Assembly (NCBI RefSeq): GCF_044763875.1
Contig: NZ_JBIWGZ010000002.1
Span: 496,001-560,000 of the forward strand
Source: Rummeliibacillus sp044763875
GTDB lineage: Bacteria > Bacillota > Bacilli > Bacillales_A > Planococcaceae
Length of the DNA stretch: 64,000 nt
Reading direction: 5' to 3'
Position 1 is the first letter of the stretch, and each line of letters begins with the position of its first letter. The position numbers were made by a program, and so were the translations under genes. A model generated the notes under the pieces. It was not told the DNA's origin. It made no database searches and saw only the letters and a program-made list of their open reading frames with translations. This document shows, piece after piece, positions 24,510 through 32,305 of the stretch.

Positions 24510-25643
24510 TTAATGCTTTGCAAGAAATTGAACGTATAAATACCGATATAGCGCTGTTTCGTCAAATATACTGTTAAAATGCGTTATACCTATTTTTTTA
24601 AGTATTTCATTATAATGTTGTAGTGATTTCACGGCATTTTTATTTATAAATAATATTGGATTCATCTTTCTAAATTCATCAATGATGTAAGAAGATATAT
24701 GATTGAAGTCGTATCCTTTTTCCAACAAAAACAACAACCATAGCATCTGCCATTCAGCTTCAAAAACAGAAAAGTTGCTTGTTTTCGACACAGGTATGCC
24801 GATAAATAACGGTAAGTTTTCCACATGACAGCCCATAAAATAACACGCTCGTAAAAAGGGATCTTGTAACCCCTTTTTGCTTATAAATAATCGTCTCTTT
24901 AGAAATTGTTGTCTGTTTTTTTTCCAAAGCCGCCAATAGATAAGAAATTCATCTTTAGAAGGCTCTTTAACATTTAAAAAAGGAAAATGTTGAGTTTCTA
25001 TAGATAAATGCTTTACATTTGCAATAAAACGATAACCTCCCAATGGAATTAAATGTGAAAAATATAAAAAAGCTGCTGTTTCCGGATCAAAAGTAATGAT
25101 ATGCGCATGATTTTGAATATATGTGATAAATTGTTGTTTAAATGGGGATAGTTTTATTTGTTGAATACCATCTTTGTAAGGTTGCTTTTCTTTTGGGGTT
25201 TTTAAAATCCATATAGGAATCATATTTGCTTGCAGATACCCTATTGTACGAGTTTCCATTTGGGGAATAGGAATCGTACTGCATTGAAATTCAATCGCAT
25301 ATTGCTGTTGCTTTTTTTCAACTAGAACGTCAGGTCGTTGAGCCAATATCGGTAAATAAGGCTCTAATTGTACATTTAACTGTAGTTTCTTGAACATCTC
25401 ATACAATTGATGTTTTCCTAGTAAATGTACTGCTGTTTCTCCTTCTGAAAAAGTTTGTTGGCAATTACTCTGTTTTTTGTGCGCAAAATGTGGAATCATC
25501 ACTTGTCCTATTTTCAGATGAACAGGCTCCTGACATTTGGGACAGTAAAACTGCTCGTGATTACGCAATTCTATCAGTTGATCTCTTGCATATTGCCTTG
25601 TCAAAACGAATAACTGCTTATTCGCATTCAAAGCTGTTAAAAT
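24510..25643 (-). CDS. coiA: Competence protein CoiA-like (possible ATT start)
   Basis: A protein of about 378 residues with an N-terminal zinc-finger-like part (FYCPKCQEPVHLKIG and PHFAHKKQ). A PD-(D/E)xK-like nuclease core follows, with RPDVLVEKKQQQYAIEFQCS and TIGYLQANMIPIWIL. CoiA helps recombination of incoming DNA during transformation. Good homology begins at ILTALNANKQLF, and GGGGGGTG lies 5 bases before an ATT at 25643. No ATG/GTG/TTG fits that site. The frame extends 28 codons further, but through a terminator hairpin, so I do not extend it. Confidence 0.8.
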   Translation of the reverse strand: MLTALNANKQLFVLTRQYARDQLIELRNHEQFYCPKCQEPVHLKIGQVMIPHFAHKKQSNCQQTFSEGETAVHLLGKHQLYEMFKKLQLNVQLEPYLPILAQRPDVLVEKKQQQYAIEFQCSTIPIPQMETRTIGYLQANMIPIWILKTPKEKQPYKDGIQQIKLSPFKQQFITYIQNHAHIITFDPETAAFLYFSHLIPLGGYRFIANVKHLSIETQHFPFLNVKEPSKDEFLIYWRLWKKNRQQFLKRRLFISKKGLQDPFLRACYFMGCHVENLPLFIGIPVSKTSNFSVFEAEWQMLWLLFLLEKGYDFNHISSYIIDEFRKMNPILFINKNAVKSLQHYNEILKKIGITHFNSIFDETALYRYLYVQFLAKH

Positions 25644-25693
25644 AGTATCACCCCCCTGCTTTAATTGTAAGAATTTTCTATACAACTTGCAAT

Positions 25694-25736
25694 AAAAAAA
25701 GAGTTGTTCAAAATTAAGTTTAGACAACTTTTTTTA
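25694..25736. terminator. Bidirectional terminator between mecA and coiA
   Basis: An AGTTGT/ACAACT stem extended by A7/T7 tracts on its two sides, with a 16-base loop. On the minus strand it lies between mecA and the coiA ribosome-binding site. Confidence 0.6.
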
Positions 25737-25769
25737 CGTCAAAGACAAACTTTAGATCTCTCTATAAAT

Positions 25770-25814
25770 AAAAAGGGTGTCTTAAAAGTATTTTCTATAC
25801 TTTCAAGACACCCC
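25770..25814 (-). terminator. Terminator of mecA
   Basis: GGGTGTCTTAAAAGTAT pairs with ATACTTTCAAGACACCC (one mismatch, 5-base loop). The minus strand continues TTTTTATTTAT. Confidence 0.85.
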
Positions 25815-25829
25815 TATTTCATTTATTTA

Positions 25830-26483
25830 TTAAAAAAATTCTCTGACTGTTTCAAAACAATGATCAGTCATAATTGCTTTTCCGTATTCCTCTAACAGAT
25901 GGATAGTCGTATCAGCTTCTTCAGCACATTCAGAAATAACACTCAAATAATTCTCTAGTTCTTCTATTGAGTATTCTTCATCGAATTCTACGTGCAGATA
26001 ATACTTGCCGTCCATTTCGTATAATGAATTTTCGAAATTTGCTTCTTCTGGCATTCTATATGCTATATCGATGATATCATCAAATTCATTTAGTACAAAC
26101 GTATAGCCATCAACATATTCATCTGAGTCGATGAAAATTTCATCAAACTCATGCGATTTGATATCCATGCCATTAAACGCATTTTCGAAAAACTTTCTCT
26201 TCTCTTCTAGACTTGATGGTAAATCAAGCAGTCCATCTGAAGTGAATTTGGCAGAAGTAACAGTTAACTCAAGTCCAGTTTCTTTTGCTACGACTTGGAT
26301 CCATAATGGACCATCCATTTCAAAATCTATATCGTCAGTAATCTCTTCCATCATTACCCAGAAGAGTTCTTCGCCTTTATCTCGGTTATACCATATTTCA
26401 TCTTTCGTGAAACCGCGTTCTTCAATGTCAAGATAAGAAATGAAGAGTTTTAGTGTATTCTCATTAATGCGTTCCATATCCAT
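25830..26483 (-). CDS. mecA: Adaptor protein MecA
   Basis: A 217-residue acidic adaptor. The N-terminal substrate-binding domain opens MDMERINENTLKLFISYLDI and continues with EERGFTKDEIWYNRDKGEELFW. The C-terminal domain that activates ClpC has YVDGYTFVLNEFDDIIDIA and a final TDHCFETVREFF. MecA targets ComK and others to ClpCP. The ATG at 26483 follows GGAGGGAG. The longer 25-codon extension lacks support. It lies 365 bases downstream of spx on the same strand. Confidence 0.94.
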   Translation of the reverse strand: MDMERINENTLKLFISYLDIEERGFTKDEIWYNRDKGEELFWVMMEEITDDIDFEMDGPLWIQVVAKETGLELTVTSAKFTSDGLLDLPSSLEEKRKFFENAFNGMDIKSHEFDEIFIDSDEYVDGYTFVLNEFDDIIDIAYRMPEEANFENSLYEMDGKYYLHVEFDEEYSIEELENYLSVISECAEEADTTIHLLEEYGKAIMTDHCFETVREFF

Positions 26484-26776
26484 ACTTACACAACTCCCTC
26501 CGGTCACTACTTCTAAAAAGATTTGTCTGCTAGCCAGATACTTGAAGGTGTACCACATAAACAGCGTCTCTTACTATTGTATGACGAGATGGCGAAAAAT
26601 GAAAAGGATAAATCTCAAGAAATAACAATAGTATATGAAATATAATAGAGTTGTTTACGTTTACAAGTAAAATTTATCGAAACGTAACTCATTTTAAGAG
26701 TAATACTATATTGTTATTAAGTTACCTTAAATCGATCATCCTTATTGCCTTTTTAAAAATGATTAAAAAACAAAAA

Positions 26777-26816
26777 AGCTAAAACTCCAAATTTCTAATA
26801 AGCGGAGCTCTAGCTT
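26777..26816 (-). terminator. Terminator of spx
   Basis: AAGCTA/TAGCTT and the inner CTCC/GGAG form a stem with a small internal loop. The minus strand runs into TTTTTTGTTTTTT. Confidence 0.75.
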
Positions 26817-26847
26817 AGCTTGTACATATAATCATTAACTTATGTGA

Positions 26848-27243
26848 CTAGTTCACCATTTTTTGTGCTTCTTGTAATTGATAAGCACGAACTTTACGTG
26901 GTAAGAACCGGCGAATCTCATCTTCGTTATAACCAACTTGTAAACGTTTTTCATCTAAAATAATTGGGCGACGTAATAACCCAGGATTTTCTTGAATTAA
27001 TTCATATAATCGTTGTAGTGGTAAAGATTCTAAATCCACTTTTAGTTTTTGGAATATTTTAGATCGAGTAGAAATAATTTCATCTGTTCCATCCTCAGTC
27101 ATTCGTAAAATTTCTTTAATTTCACTAATGCTTAGTGGTTCAGCAAAAATATTTCTTTCTTTATATGGAATTTCATGTTCTTCTAACCATGCTTTTGCTT
27201 TTCTACATGAAGTACAACTTGGTGATGTAAATAATGTTACCAT
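26848..27243 (-). CDS. spx: Transcriptional regulator Spx
   Basis: From the second of two adjacent ATGs the product is 131 residues, the canonical Spx length. It has the redox switch C10-T-S-C13 (SPSCTSCRKAKAWLEEHEIP), the ArsC-like fold with RMTEDGTDEIISTRSK, and the C-terminal RRPIILDEKRLQVGYNEDEI. Spx binds the RNA polymerase alpha C-terminal domain and turns on thiol-stress genes. It is removed by ClpXP with YjbH, also encoded in this window. AAAGGG lies upstream. The 500-base AT-rich region to trpS should hold its promoters. Confidence 0.97.
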   Translation of the reverse strand: MVTLFTSPSCTSCRKAKAWLEEHEIPYKERNIFAEPLSISEIKEILRMTEDGTDEIISTRSKIFQKLKVDLESLPLQRLYELIQENPGLLRRPIILDEKRLQVGYNEDEIRRFLPRKVRAYQLQEAQKMVN

Positions 27244-27255
27244 CATATCAAACAC

Positions 27256-27720
27256 ACCCTTTCAAAATGTTAGTTAAATTAATTATATAAACATTTAGCT
27301 ATTTTTAAATTAGAATTACTCTAATAAAGAGGTCTAACATCATTATACAACATATTTTATCATTTGAATATACACAAAAAAGAAATTATTTCAATTGATT
27401 TATGTCTAATTATTCTATTACTTTAAGCTTTTTATTTAAAACGTGTAGAGTAATTCTCACTTACAATTTTAATATTGCCCAAATTAAAAGCTCTTAAACA
27501 TCAAAAGACAATAAAAATTTTCTCATTTAGCAACTTGAAATTGAAAATAATTTACGTTTACTATATCTACGTTTTATATTTCAAAAGGTTGCGTTTTTTT
27601 ATTTTTTTCTACACAAGTTTTTTCCAAAAAAATTAGCTTTTAGACAAATGTTTCGAAGTGAAGATTGCTTTATGTATCAAAAACAGGCAAATTCCATAGT
27701 ATATTTAATAAAGTAGAAAC
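27256..27720. other. AT-rich divergent intergenic region between spx and trpS
   Basis: No ORF was found in this about 460-base, very AT-rich stretch. It must contain the spx promoter or promoters on the minus strand. I could not choose among several weak AT-rich candidates. Confidence 0.5.
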
Positions 27721-27749
27721 TTGAAATTTAAATTGGGCTATATTATAAT
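27721..27749 (+). promoter_or_regulatory. SigA promoter of trpS
   Basis: TTGAAA (27721-27726), a 17-base spacer and TATAAT (27744-27749) lie directly before the T-box leader. Confidence 0.8.
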
Positions 27750-27756
27750 CTTCAAC

Positions 27757-28003
27757 ATAAATAATTAAAACGAAGACGAAGAGTAGTACTTGTAGTAAGT
27801 ATGTGTAGAGAGTCTGTGGAAGGTGTGAACAGATCATACACTATGAGGAATGGACTTCTGAGTTAGCTTTATGAACCATCATGTAGTAGTGAAGCTCGGG
27901 CATCTCACGTTATGAGATTGAGTGGTCGATTTTTCGACAAGCTTGGGTGGTACCGCGGATACAAAACATCATTCGTCCCTATTGGGATGCATGATGTTTT
28001 TTT
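27757..28003 (+). promoter_or_regulatory. T-box riboswitch (tryptophan) leader of trpS
   Basis: The leader holds the T-box core TGGGTGGTACCGCGG at 27944-27958. It is followed by a terminator hairpin (ACATCAT..ATGATGT with TCCC/GGGA, 27964-27997) and a T7 tract. In the stem I region the segment GAGGAA-TGG-ACTTCTGA puts a Trp codon TGG (27851-27853) in the specifier position. Uncharged tRNA-Trp would pair there and at the T-box and prevent termination, raising trpS expression. Confidence 0.93.
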
Positions 28004-28026
28004 ATATTCTAAGGAGGAAACATTAC

Positions 28027-29016
28027 ATGAAAAGAATTTTCTCAGGTGTTCAACCAACAGGCGTTATTACATTAGGCAACTATATCGGTGCTTTCCGTCA
28101 ATTTGTCACAATGCAAGATGACTATGATTGTATCTTCAGTATTGTAGACCAACATGCAATCACTGTACAACAAGATAGTGATGAACTTAGCAAAAGCATT
28201 CGTACCCTAGCAGCAACTTATCTTGCAGCTGGTATTGATCCTAATAAGTCAACATTATTTATTCAATCTGAAGTTCCAGCTCATGCACAAGCTGGATGGA
28301 TGCTAACTTGTACATCTTATATTGGTGAACTAGAACGTATGACACAATTCAAAGATAAAGCAAATGGAAAAGATGCTGTATCAGCTGGGTTACTAACTTA
28401 TCCACCTTTAATGGCAGGCGATATTTTACTTTATAACACAGATATTGTTCCAGTTGGCGAAGACCAAAAACAACATCTTGAAATTACCCGCGATTTAGCA
28501 GAACGCTTCAACAAACGTTATGGAAAAACATTTAAAATTCCAGAAATTCAATTACCTAAAAACGGCGCTCGTATTAAATCATTACAAGACCCATTGAAAA
28601 AAATGAGTAAATCGGATGATAATAAAAAAGCGACGATTCGCGTTTTAGACTCTGCTAAAGATATTGAGAAAAAAGTGAAATCTGCCGTTACAGATTCTGA
28701 AGGTATTGTAAAATTCGATGTTGAAAACAAACCGGGTGTCTCTAACCTTTTAATAATTGAATCTTCTTTAACTGATGTTTCAATCGATGACTTAGTTGCA
28801 AAATATGAAGGTTTAGGGTATGGAGCATTTAAAGCTGGTGTTGCTGAAAGCATCATCAACCATTTAACACCAATTCAAGAAAGATACGAAGAATTAATCA
28901 ATTCATCCGAACTAGATCACATTCTCGATATAGGTGCAGAAAAAGCAAATGCTATTGCTAGCGAAACTGTTACTAAGATGGAGATTGCGATGGGCTTGGG
29001 AAGAAAAAGACGATAA
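28027..29016 (+). CDS. trpS: Tryptophanyl-tRNA synthetase
   Basis: A 329-residue class I synthetase. It has the HIGH-like element in SGVQPTGVITLGNYIGA near the N-terminus, the tryptophan-pocket region EDQKQHLEITRDLAERFN, and the KMSKS loop (LKKMSKSDDNKKATI). It joins Trp to tRNA-Trp. AAGGAGG lies at 28011. The frame is open into the leader, but the start is clearly the ATG after that site. Expression is controlled by the T-box. Confidence 0.97.
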   Translation: MKRIFSGVQPTGVITLGNYIGAFRQFVTMQDDYDCIFSIVDQHAITVQQDSDELSKSIRTLAATYLAAGIDPNKSTLFIQSEVPAHAQAGWMLTCTSYIGELERMTQFKDKANGKDAVSAGLLTYPPLMAGDILLYNTDIVPVGEDQKQHLEITRDLAERFNKRYGKTFKIPEIQLPKNGARIKSLQDPLKKMSKSDDNKKATIRVLDSAKDIEKKVKSAVTDSEGIVKFDVENKPGVSNLLIIESSLTDVSIDDLVAKYEGLGYGAFKAGVAESIINHLTPIQERYEELINSSELDHILDIGAEKANAIASETVTKMEIAMGLGRKRR

Positions 29017-29185
29017 GCATTCCAATACTTGATACAACGAAGATTTTAAAATCGACAGTCTGTAAAATAAAAGTAAAAACGGTTGTCCAGGTATACCCTA
29101 ATGCTCGATAGTTTAAATACAAAACCATGTGCGTAGAAGTTATCACAATAAGACCATAACAAATTAGAAAAAGTAATATTTTCAT
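28973..29185 (-). CDS. Small two-helix membrane protein, antisense to the trpS 3' end
   Basis: A 70-residue product starts MKILLFLICYGLIVIT, with a second helix near TVDFKIFVVSSIGMLIVFFF and a short polar tail. AAAGGA lies 9 bases before the ATG. Its last 44 bases overlap trpS on the opposite strand, and the trpS terminator lies beyond it, so the trpS mRNA covers it entirely. I do not recognise the family. The hydrophobic pattern and the site support a real gene moderately. Confidence 0.5.
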   Translation of the reverse strand: MKILLFLICYGLIVITSTHMVLYLNYRALGYTWTTVFTFILQTVDFKIFVVSSIGMLIVFFFPSPSQSPS

Positions 29186-29223
29186 TAGCATAAATCCTTT
29201 ACTATTTTTTACATTCTATGAGC

Positions 29224-29256
29224 AAAAGACTTTCTCTATTCATGAGAAAGTCTTTT
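29224..29256 (+). terminator. Terminator of trpS
   Basis: A 13-bp perfect stem AAAAGACTTTCTC/GAGAAAGTCTTTT with a T5 tail on the plus strand. Confidence 0.8.
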
Positions 29257-29280
29257 TAGTAGATAGCTGCTATTGTAAAA

Positions 29281-29314
29281 CAAAAACACAGGGCATCTTT
29301 ACCCTGTGTTTTTG
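29281..29314. terminator. Bidirectional terminator after fabF
   Basis: CAAAAACACAGGG pairs perfectly with CCCTGTGTTTTTG. A and T tracts on both arms allow termination of the minus-strand fabHF transcript, whose stop is 39 bases away. Confidence 0.8.
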
Positions 29315-29352
29315 TTTACTATTTTTGATAAGCTTTAAAATCTTTAAATGCT

Positions 29353-30588
29353 TTAGAATTTCTTGAATAACAATGAAGCATTATGACCACCAAAGCCTAG
29401 TGAGTTACTTAATGCATATGTGATTTCTTGTTTACGAGCTTCGTTTGGTACGTAATCCAAATCACATTCTTCATCCGGTGTTTCTAAATTCATTGTTGGA
29501 GGTAAAATACCTTCTTTTAAAGCTAATACAGAGAAAATTGCTTCAATCCCACCAGCTGCACCAAGTAAATGACCTGTCATTGATTTTGTTGAGCTAATAG
29601 CTAATTTATAAGCATGTTCTCCGAAGACTGTTTTCATTGCTTTTGTTTCATATAAATCATTGTATGGTGTACTTGTTCCGTGCGCATTAATATAATCGAC
29701 GTTTTCTGGCGCTACCCCAGCATCATCAATTGCTTGTTGCATAGCACGGGCTGCACCTTCACCTTCTGGAGCTGGTGCTGTGATATGGAACGCATCACCT
29801 GTTGAACCATAACCTATTACTTCTGCATAGATTTTGGCACCACGTGCAACTGCATGATCATATTCTTCTAAAATCAAAATACCTGAACCTTCACCAATAA
29901 CAAAACCATCACGATTTTGATCAAATGGACGTGATGCTGTTTGTGGATCTGGATTTAGTGTTAATGCTGTATTTGAGCAGAATCCTGCAACTGCCATATT
30001 TGTAATCGGCGCTTCAGCTCCACCAGCAATCATTACATCCGCATCGCCGCGTTCGATTACTTTAAAAGCATCACCGATTGAGTTTGTACCTGAAGCACAT
30101 GCTGTTACAGTACATGAGTTAATCGCTTTTGCACCAAAGTGAATAGATACTTGGCCAGCAGCCATATCCGGAATCATCATAGGTACAAAGAATGGACTAA
30201 CACGACGTTGACCTTTTTCAATGAAGTTCATAAATTGTTGTTCGTATGTTTCCATACCACCAATTCCTGACCCGATCCAAACACCTGTGCGTAGACCTAG
30301 TTCAGGTGTAATTTCAAGGTTTGCATCTTCCACTGCCATAATTGAAGCAGCTAATGCAAATTGTGTGAAACGGTCCATTTTACGAGCATCTTTTTTAGGA
30401 ACGTATTTTTCTACATCAAAGTCTTTTACCTCTGCCGCAACTTTCGCAGGGAATTTTTCTTGATCTAATCTTGTTAAAGGACCTACTCCAACTTTGCCTG
30501 CTTTAATATTTTCCCAAGTTGTTGAAATATCGTTTCCTAGTGGTGTTACTGCTCCAATACCAGTCACTACTACTCGACGTTTTGTCAT
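29353..30588 (-). CDS. fabF: 3-oxoacyl-[acyl-carrier-protein] synthase II
   Basis: A 411-residue condensing enzyme for fatty-acid elongation. It has the catalytic Cys in TVTACASGTNSIGDA and the two His in NAHGTSTPYND and KSMTGHLLGAAGG. It condenses malonyl-ACP with acyl-ACP. The ATG giving MTKRRVVVTGIG has GAGG 9 bases upstream. The frame extends five codons more. It follows fabH by 27 bases, the same pair as in B. subtilis. Confidence 0.97.
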   Translation of the reverse strand: MTKRRVVVTGIGAVTPLGNDISTTWENIKAGKVGVGPLTRLDQEKFPAKVAAEVKDFDVEKYVPKKDARKMDRFTQFALAASIMAVEDANLEITPELGLRTGVWIGSGIGGMETYEQQFMNFIEKGQRRVSPFFVPMMIPDMAAGQVSIHFGAKAINSCTVTACASGTNSIGDAFKVIERGDADVMIAGGAEAPITNMAVAGFCSNTALTLNPDPQTASRPFDQNRDGFVIGEGSGILILEEYDHAVARGAKIYAEVIGYGSTGDAFHITAPAPEGEGAARAMQQAIDDAGVAPENVDYINAHGTSTPYNDLYETKAMKTVFGEHAYKLAISSTKSMTGHLLGAAGGIEAIFSVLALKEGILPPTMNLETPDEECDLDYVPNEARKQEITYALSNSLGFGGHNASLLFKKF

Positions 30589-30615
30589 GATTTTATTCCT
30601 CACTTTTCCTTTGTG

Positions 30616-31554
30616 TTATTTTCCCCATTTGATTGCTACAGCACCCCAAGTTAAGCCGCCGCCAAAACCTACTAAAACTAGTAAATCGTCATCATGAATT
30701 TTACCGTTTTCTAATTCTTCTACTAATGCATTACCAATAGAAGCGGCTGATGTATTACCATACTTTTTAATGGCTGTTGACATTTTCTCAGGTGGTAAAT
30801 CTAAACGTTGTCTTGCTGATTCCATAATACGAATATTTGCTTGGTGTGGAATTAAATAATCTACATCATTTTTAGTATATCCTGCTTTTTCAATCACATT
30901 TAATGCGGATTGCCCCATTTGACGAACAGCAAATTTAAATACTTCACGACCGTTCATAGCAATATGATCGTTTTCATTTTGATAAAGGTATTTAGCACCT
31001 GAGCCATCTGACCCTAACTCATAAGATATAATACCTCTTCCATCAGAAACTTTACCAAGGACAACAGCTGCTGCGCCATCTCCAAATAGAACTGCTGTGT
31101 TACGATCTGACCAGTCGACTATTTTAGATAATTTTTCTACACCAACTACTAAAATATAATCATAGGCATTGTTTTCGATAAATTGTTTTGCTGTAATAAG
31201 TCCATAAATATAACCAGCACATGCAGCAGAGAGATCCATAGCTGCAGCGTTTGTTGCACCTAATCGATCTTGAATCATACATGCAACACTTGGGAATGGT
31301 TGATCCGGTGTTACAGTTGCAACTAAAATTAATCCAACTTGCTCTGCTGTAATTCCTGCATCTTTAAGAGCATTTTCAGCTGCTTCAAATGCCATATCTG
31401 ATGTATCTTGATCATCTTCTGCGATATGTCTTTCTTCTATTCCAGTACGTGTACGAATCCACTCATCGGAAGTGTCCATCATTTTTTCAAGGTCAAAGTT
31501 TGTTACGACCTTTTCTGGAACGCATCTTCCTACTCCAATAATCCCAGCATTCAT
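30616..31554 (-). CDS. fabH: 3-oxoacyl-[acyl-carrier-protein] synthase III
   Basis: This 312-residue KAS III starts fatty-acid synthesis from acetyl- or branched acyl-CoA and malonyl-ACP. The catalytic triad is visible: Cys in DLSAACAGYIYGL, His in LIPHQANIRIME and Asn in KYGNTSAASIGNAL. It is the first gene of fabH-fabF. The upstream stretch (31555-31740) would carry the promoter. In B. subtilis this operon is repressed by FapR. I did not find a clear FapR palindrome. Confidence 0.97.
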   Translation of the reverse strand: MNAGIIGVGRCVPEKVVTNFDLEKMMDTSDEWIRTRTGIEERHIAEDDQDTSDMAFEAAENALKDAGITAEQVGLILVATVTPDQPFPSVACMIQDRLGATNAAAMDLSAACAGYIYGLITAKQFIENNAYDYILVVGVEKLSKIVDWSDRNTAVLFGDGAAAVVLGKVSDGRGIISYELGSDGSGAKYLYQNENDHIAMNGREVFKFAVRQMGQSALNVIEKAGYTKNDVDYLIPHQANIRIMESARQRLDLPPEKMSTAIKKYGNTSAASIGNALVEELENGKIHDDDLLVLVGFGGGLTWGAVAIKWGK

Positions 31555-31743
31555 GAGGTAGCGCCTCTCTTCTTATTATCAATTATTAGTATCTGGTCTT
31601 AATTATAACGAATAAGCTTTTACTTTTCAACAATCCGTCATAACTTTGCCATTAATAAAAAAGAAGACGAAAAGTTTCTTTTAAAAAAACGGCTATATAT
31701 GATATTATAGAACAGGTAGAAAAGTCTGTTAGAGGTGAAACAA

Positions 31744-31947
31744 ATGAGATATATTATGTTAGTTGTATGGTCTGCACTATTAGTTTCAACATTAAACTAT
31801 GTAGTCAGCTCTATTAACAATGTACCATTAGATGGCCCAGCATTTACAAAAGGCTTATTGATGTCACTTGTAATCTCTGTATTAATCCTTGTAATTGATG
31901 CAGTTATTCCAAAGGATTCACCTAAAGAAATCGGTCATCACGAATAA
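31744..31947 (+). CDS. yjzB: DUF2929 / YjzB-like small membrane protein
   Basis: A 67-residue product with two hydrophobic helices (YIMLVVWSALLVSTLNYVV and GLLMSLVISVLILVIDAVI) and a polar tail. AGAGGTG precedes the ATG. A frame extension of three codons has no support. It stands divergently beside fabH, where B. subtilis has yjzB, and the pattern fits DUF2929. Function unknown. It has its own terminator. Confidence 0.75.
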   Translation: MRYIMLVVWSALLVSTLNYVVSSINNVPLDGPAFTKGLLMSLVISVLILVIDAVIPKDSPKEIGHHE

Positions 31948-31952
31948 TGAAG

Positions 31953-31984
31953 ATCCTGCCCATTATAAAGGCAGGATTTTTTCT
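31953..31984 (+). terminator. Terminator of the DUF2929 gene
   Basis: ATCCTGCC/GGCAGGAT with a 9-base loop and a T5 tail, directly after the stop. Confidence 0.85.
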
Positions 31985-32189
31985 TTTATAGCGATTCACA
32001 TAGGAACAAACCAAGAGCACTATTATTATGCTTATAGTTTTGTTAGTAATTTAATTAAGTTAAAAATCTCCTTAAATATTTATACGTTCTGAAAGATTCA
32101 TAGGTTTCCTTCATTGGAAATAGGCAGCTTTTCATAATCTTTAGGATAGTCCATCAAATATCAACAGAATTATTTAACAAAACCCTTTT

Positions 32190-32243
32190 AAAAAAGAGAC
32201 TACCGATTAAGCGGATTATTGCTTAATTGGCAGCCTCGTTCTT
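32190..32243 (-). terminator. Terminator of clpB
   Basis: CCGATTAAGC pairs with GCTTAATTGG (one G-T wobble), with further pairing outside (GAG/CTC, AAAGA/TCTTT). The minus strand then runs TTTTTTAAAAGGG. Confidence 0.75.
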
Positions 32244-32305
32244 TAGAAATTTGTTAACCCAAGTGATTTGTAGGAGAAATATATCCTTAGATTCTTCCTA
32301 TATTA

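Noticed and set aside
25640..25740. ComK boxes upstream of coiA
   Set aside because: One AAAA-N5-TTTT-like element with a mismatch is present, but it coincides with a terminator stem and no second box is correctly spaced.
26131..26436. Plus-strand ORF of 101 codons within mecA
   Set aside because: It lies fully opposite a clear mecA gene, has no ribosome-binding site and has the composition of a reverse frame.
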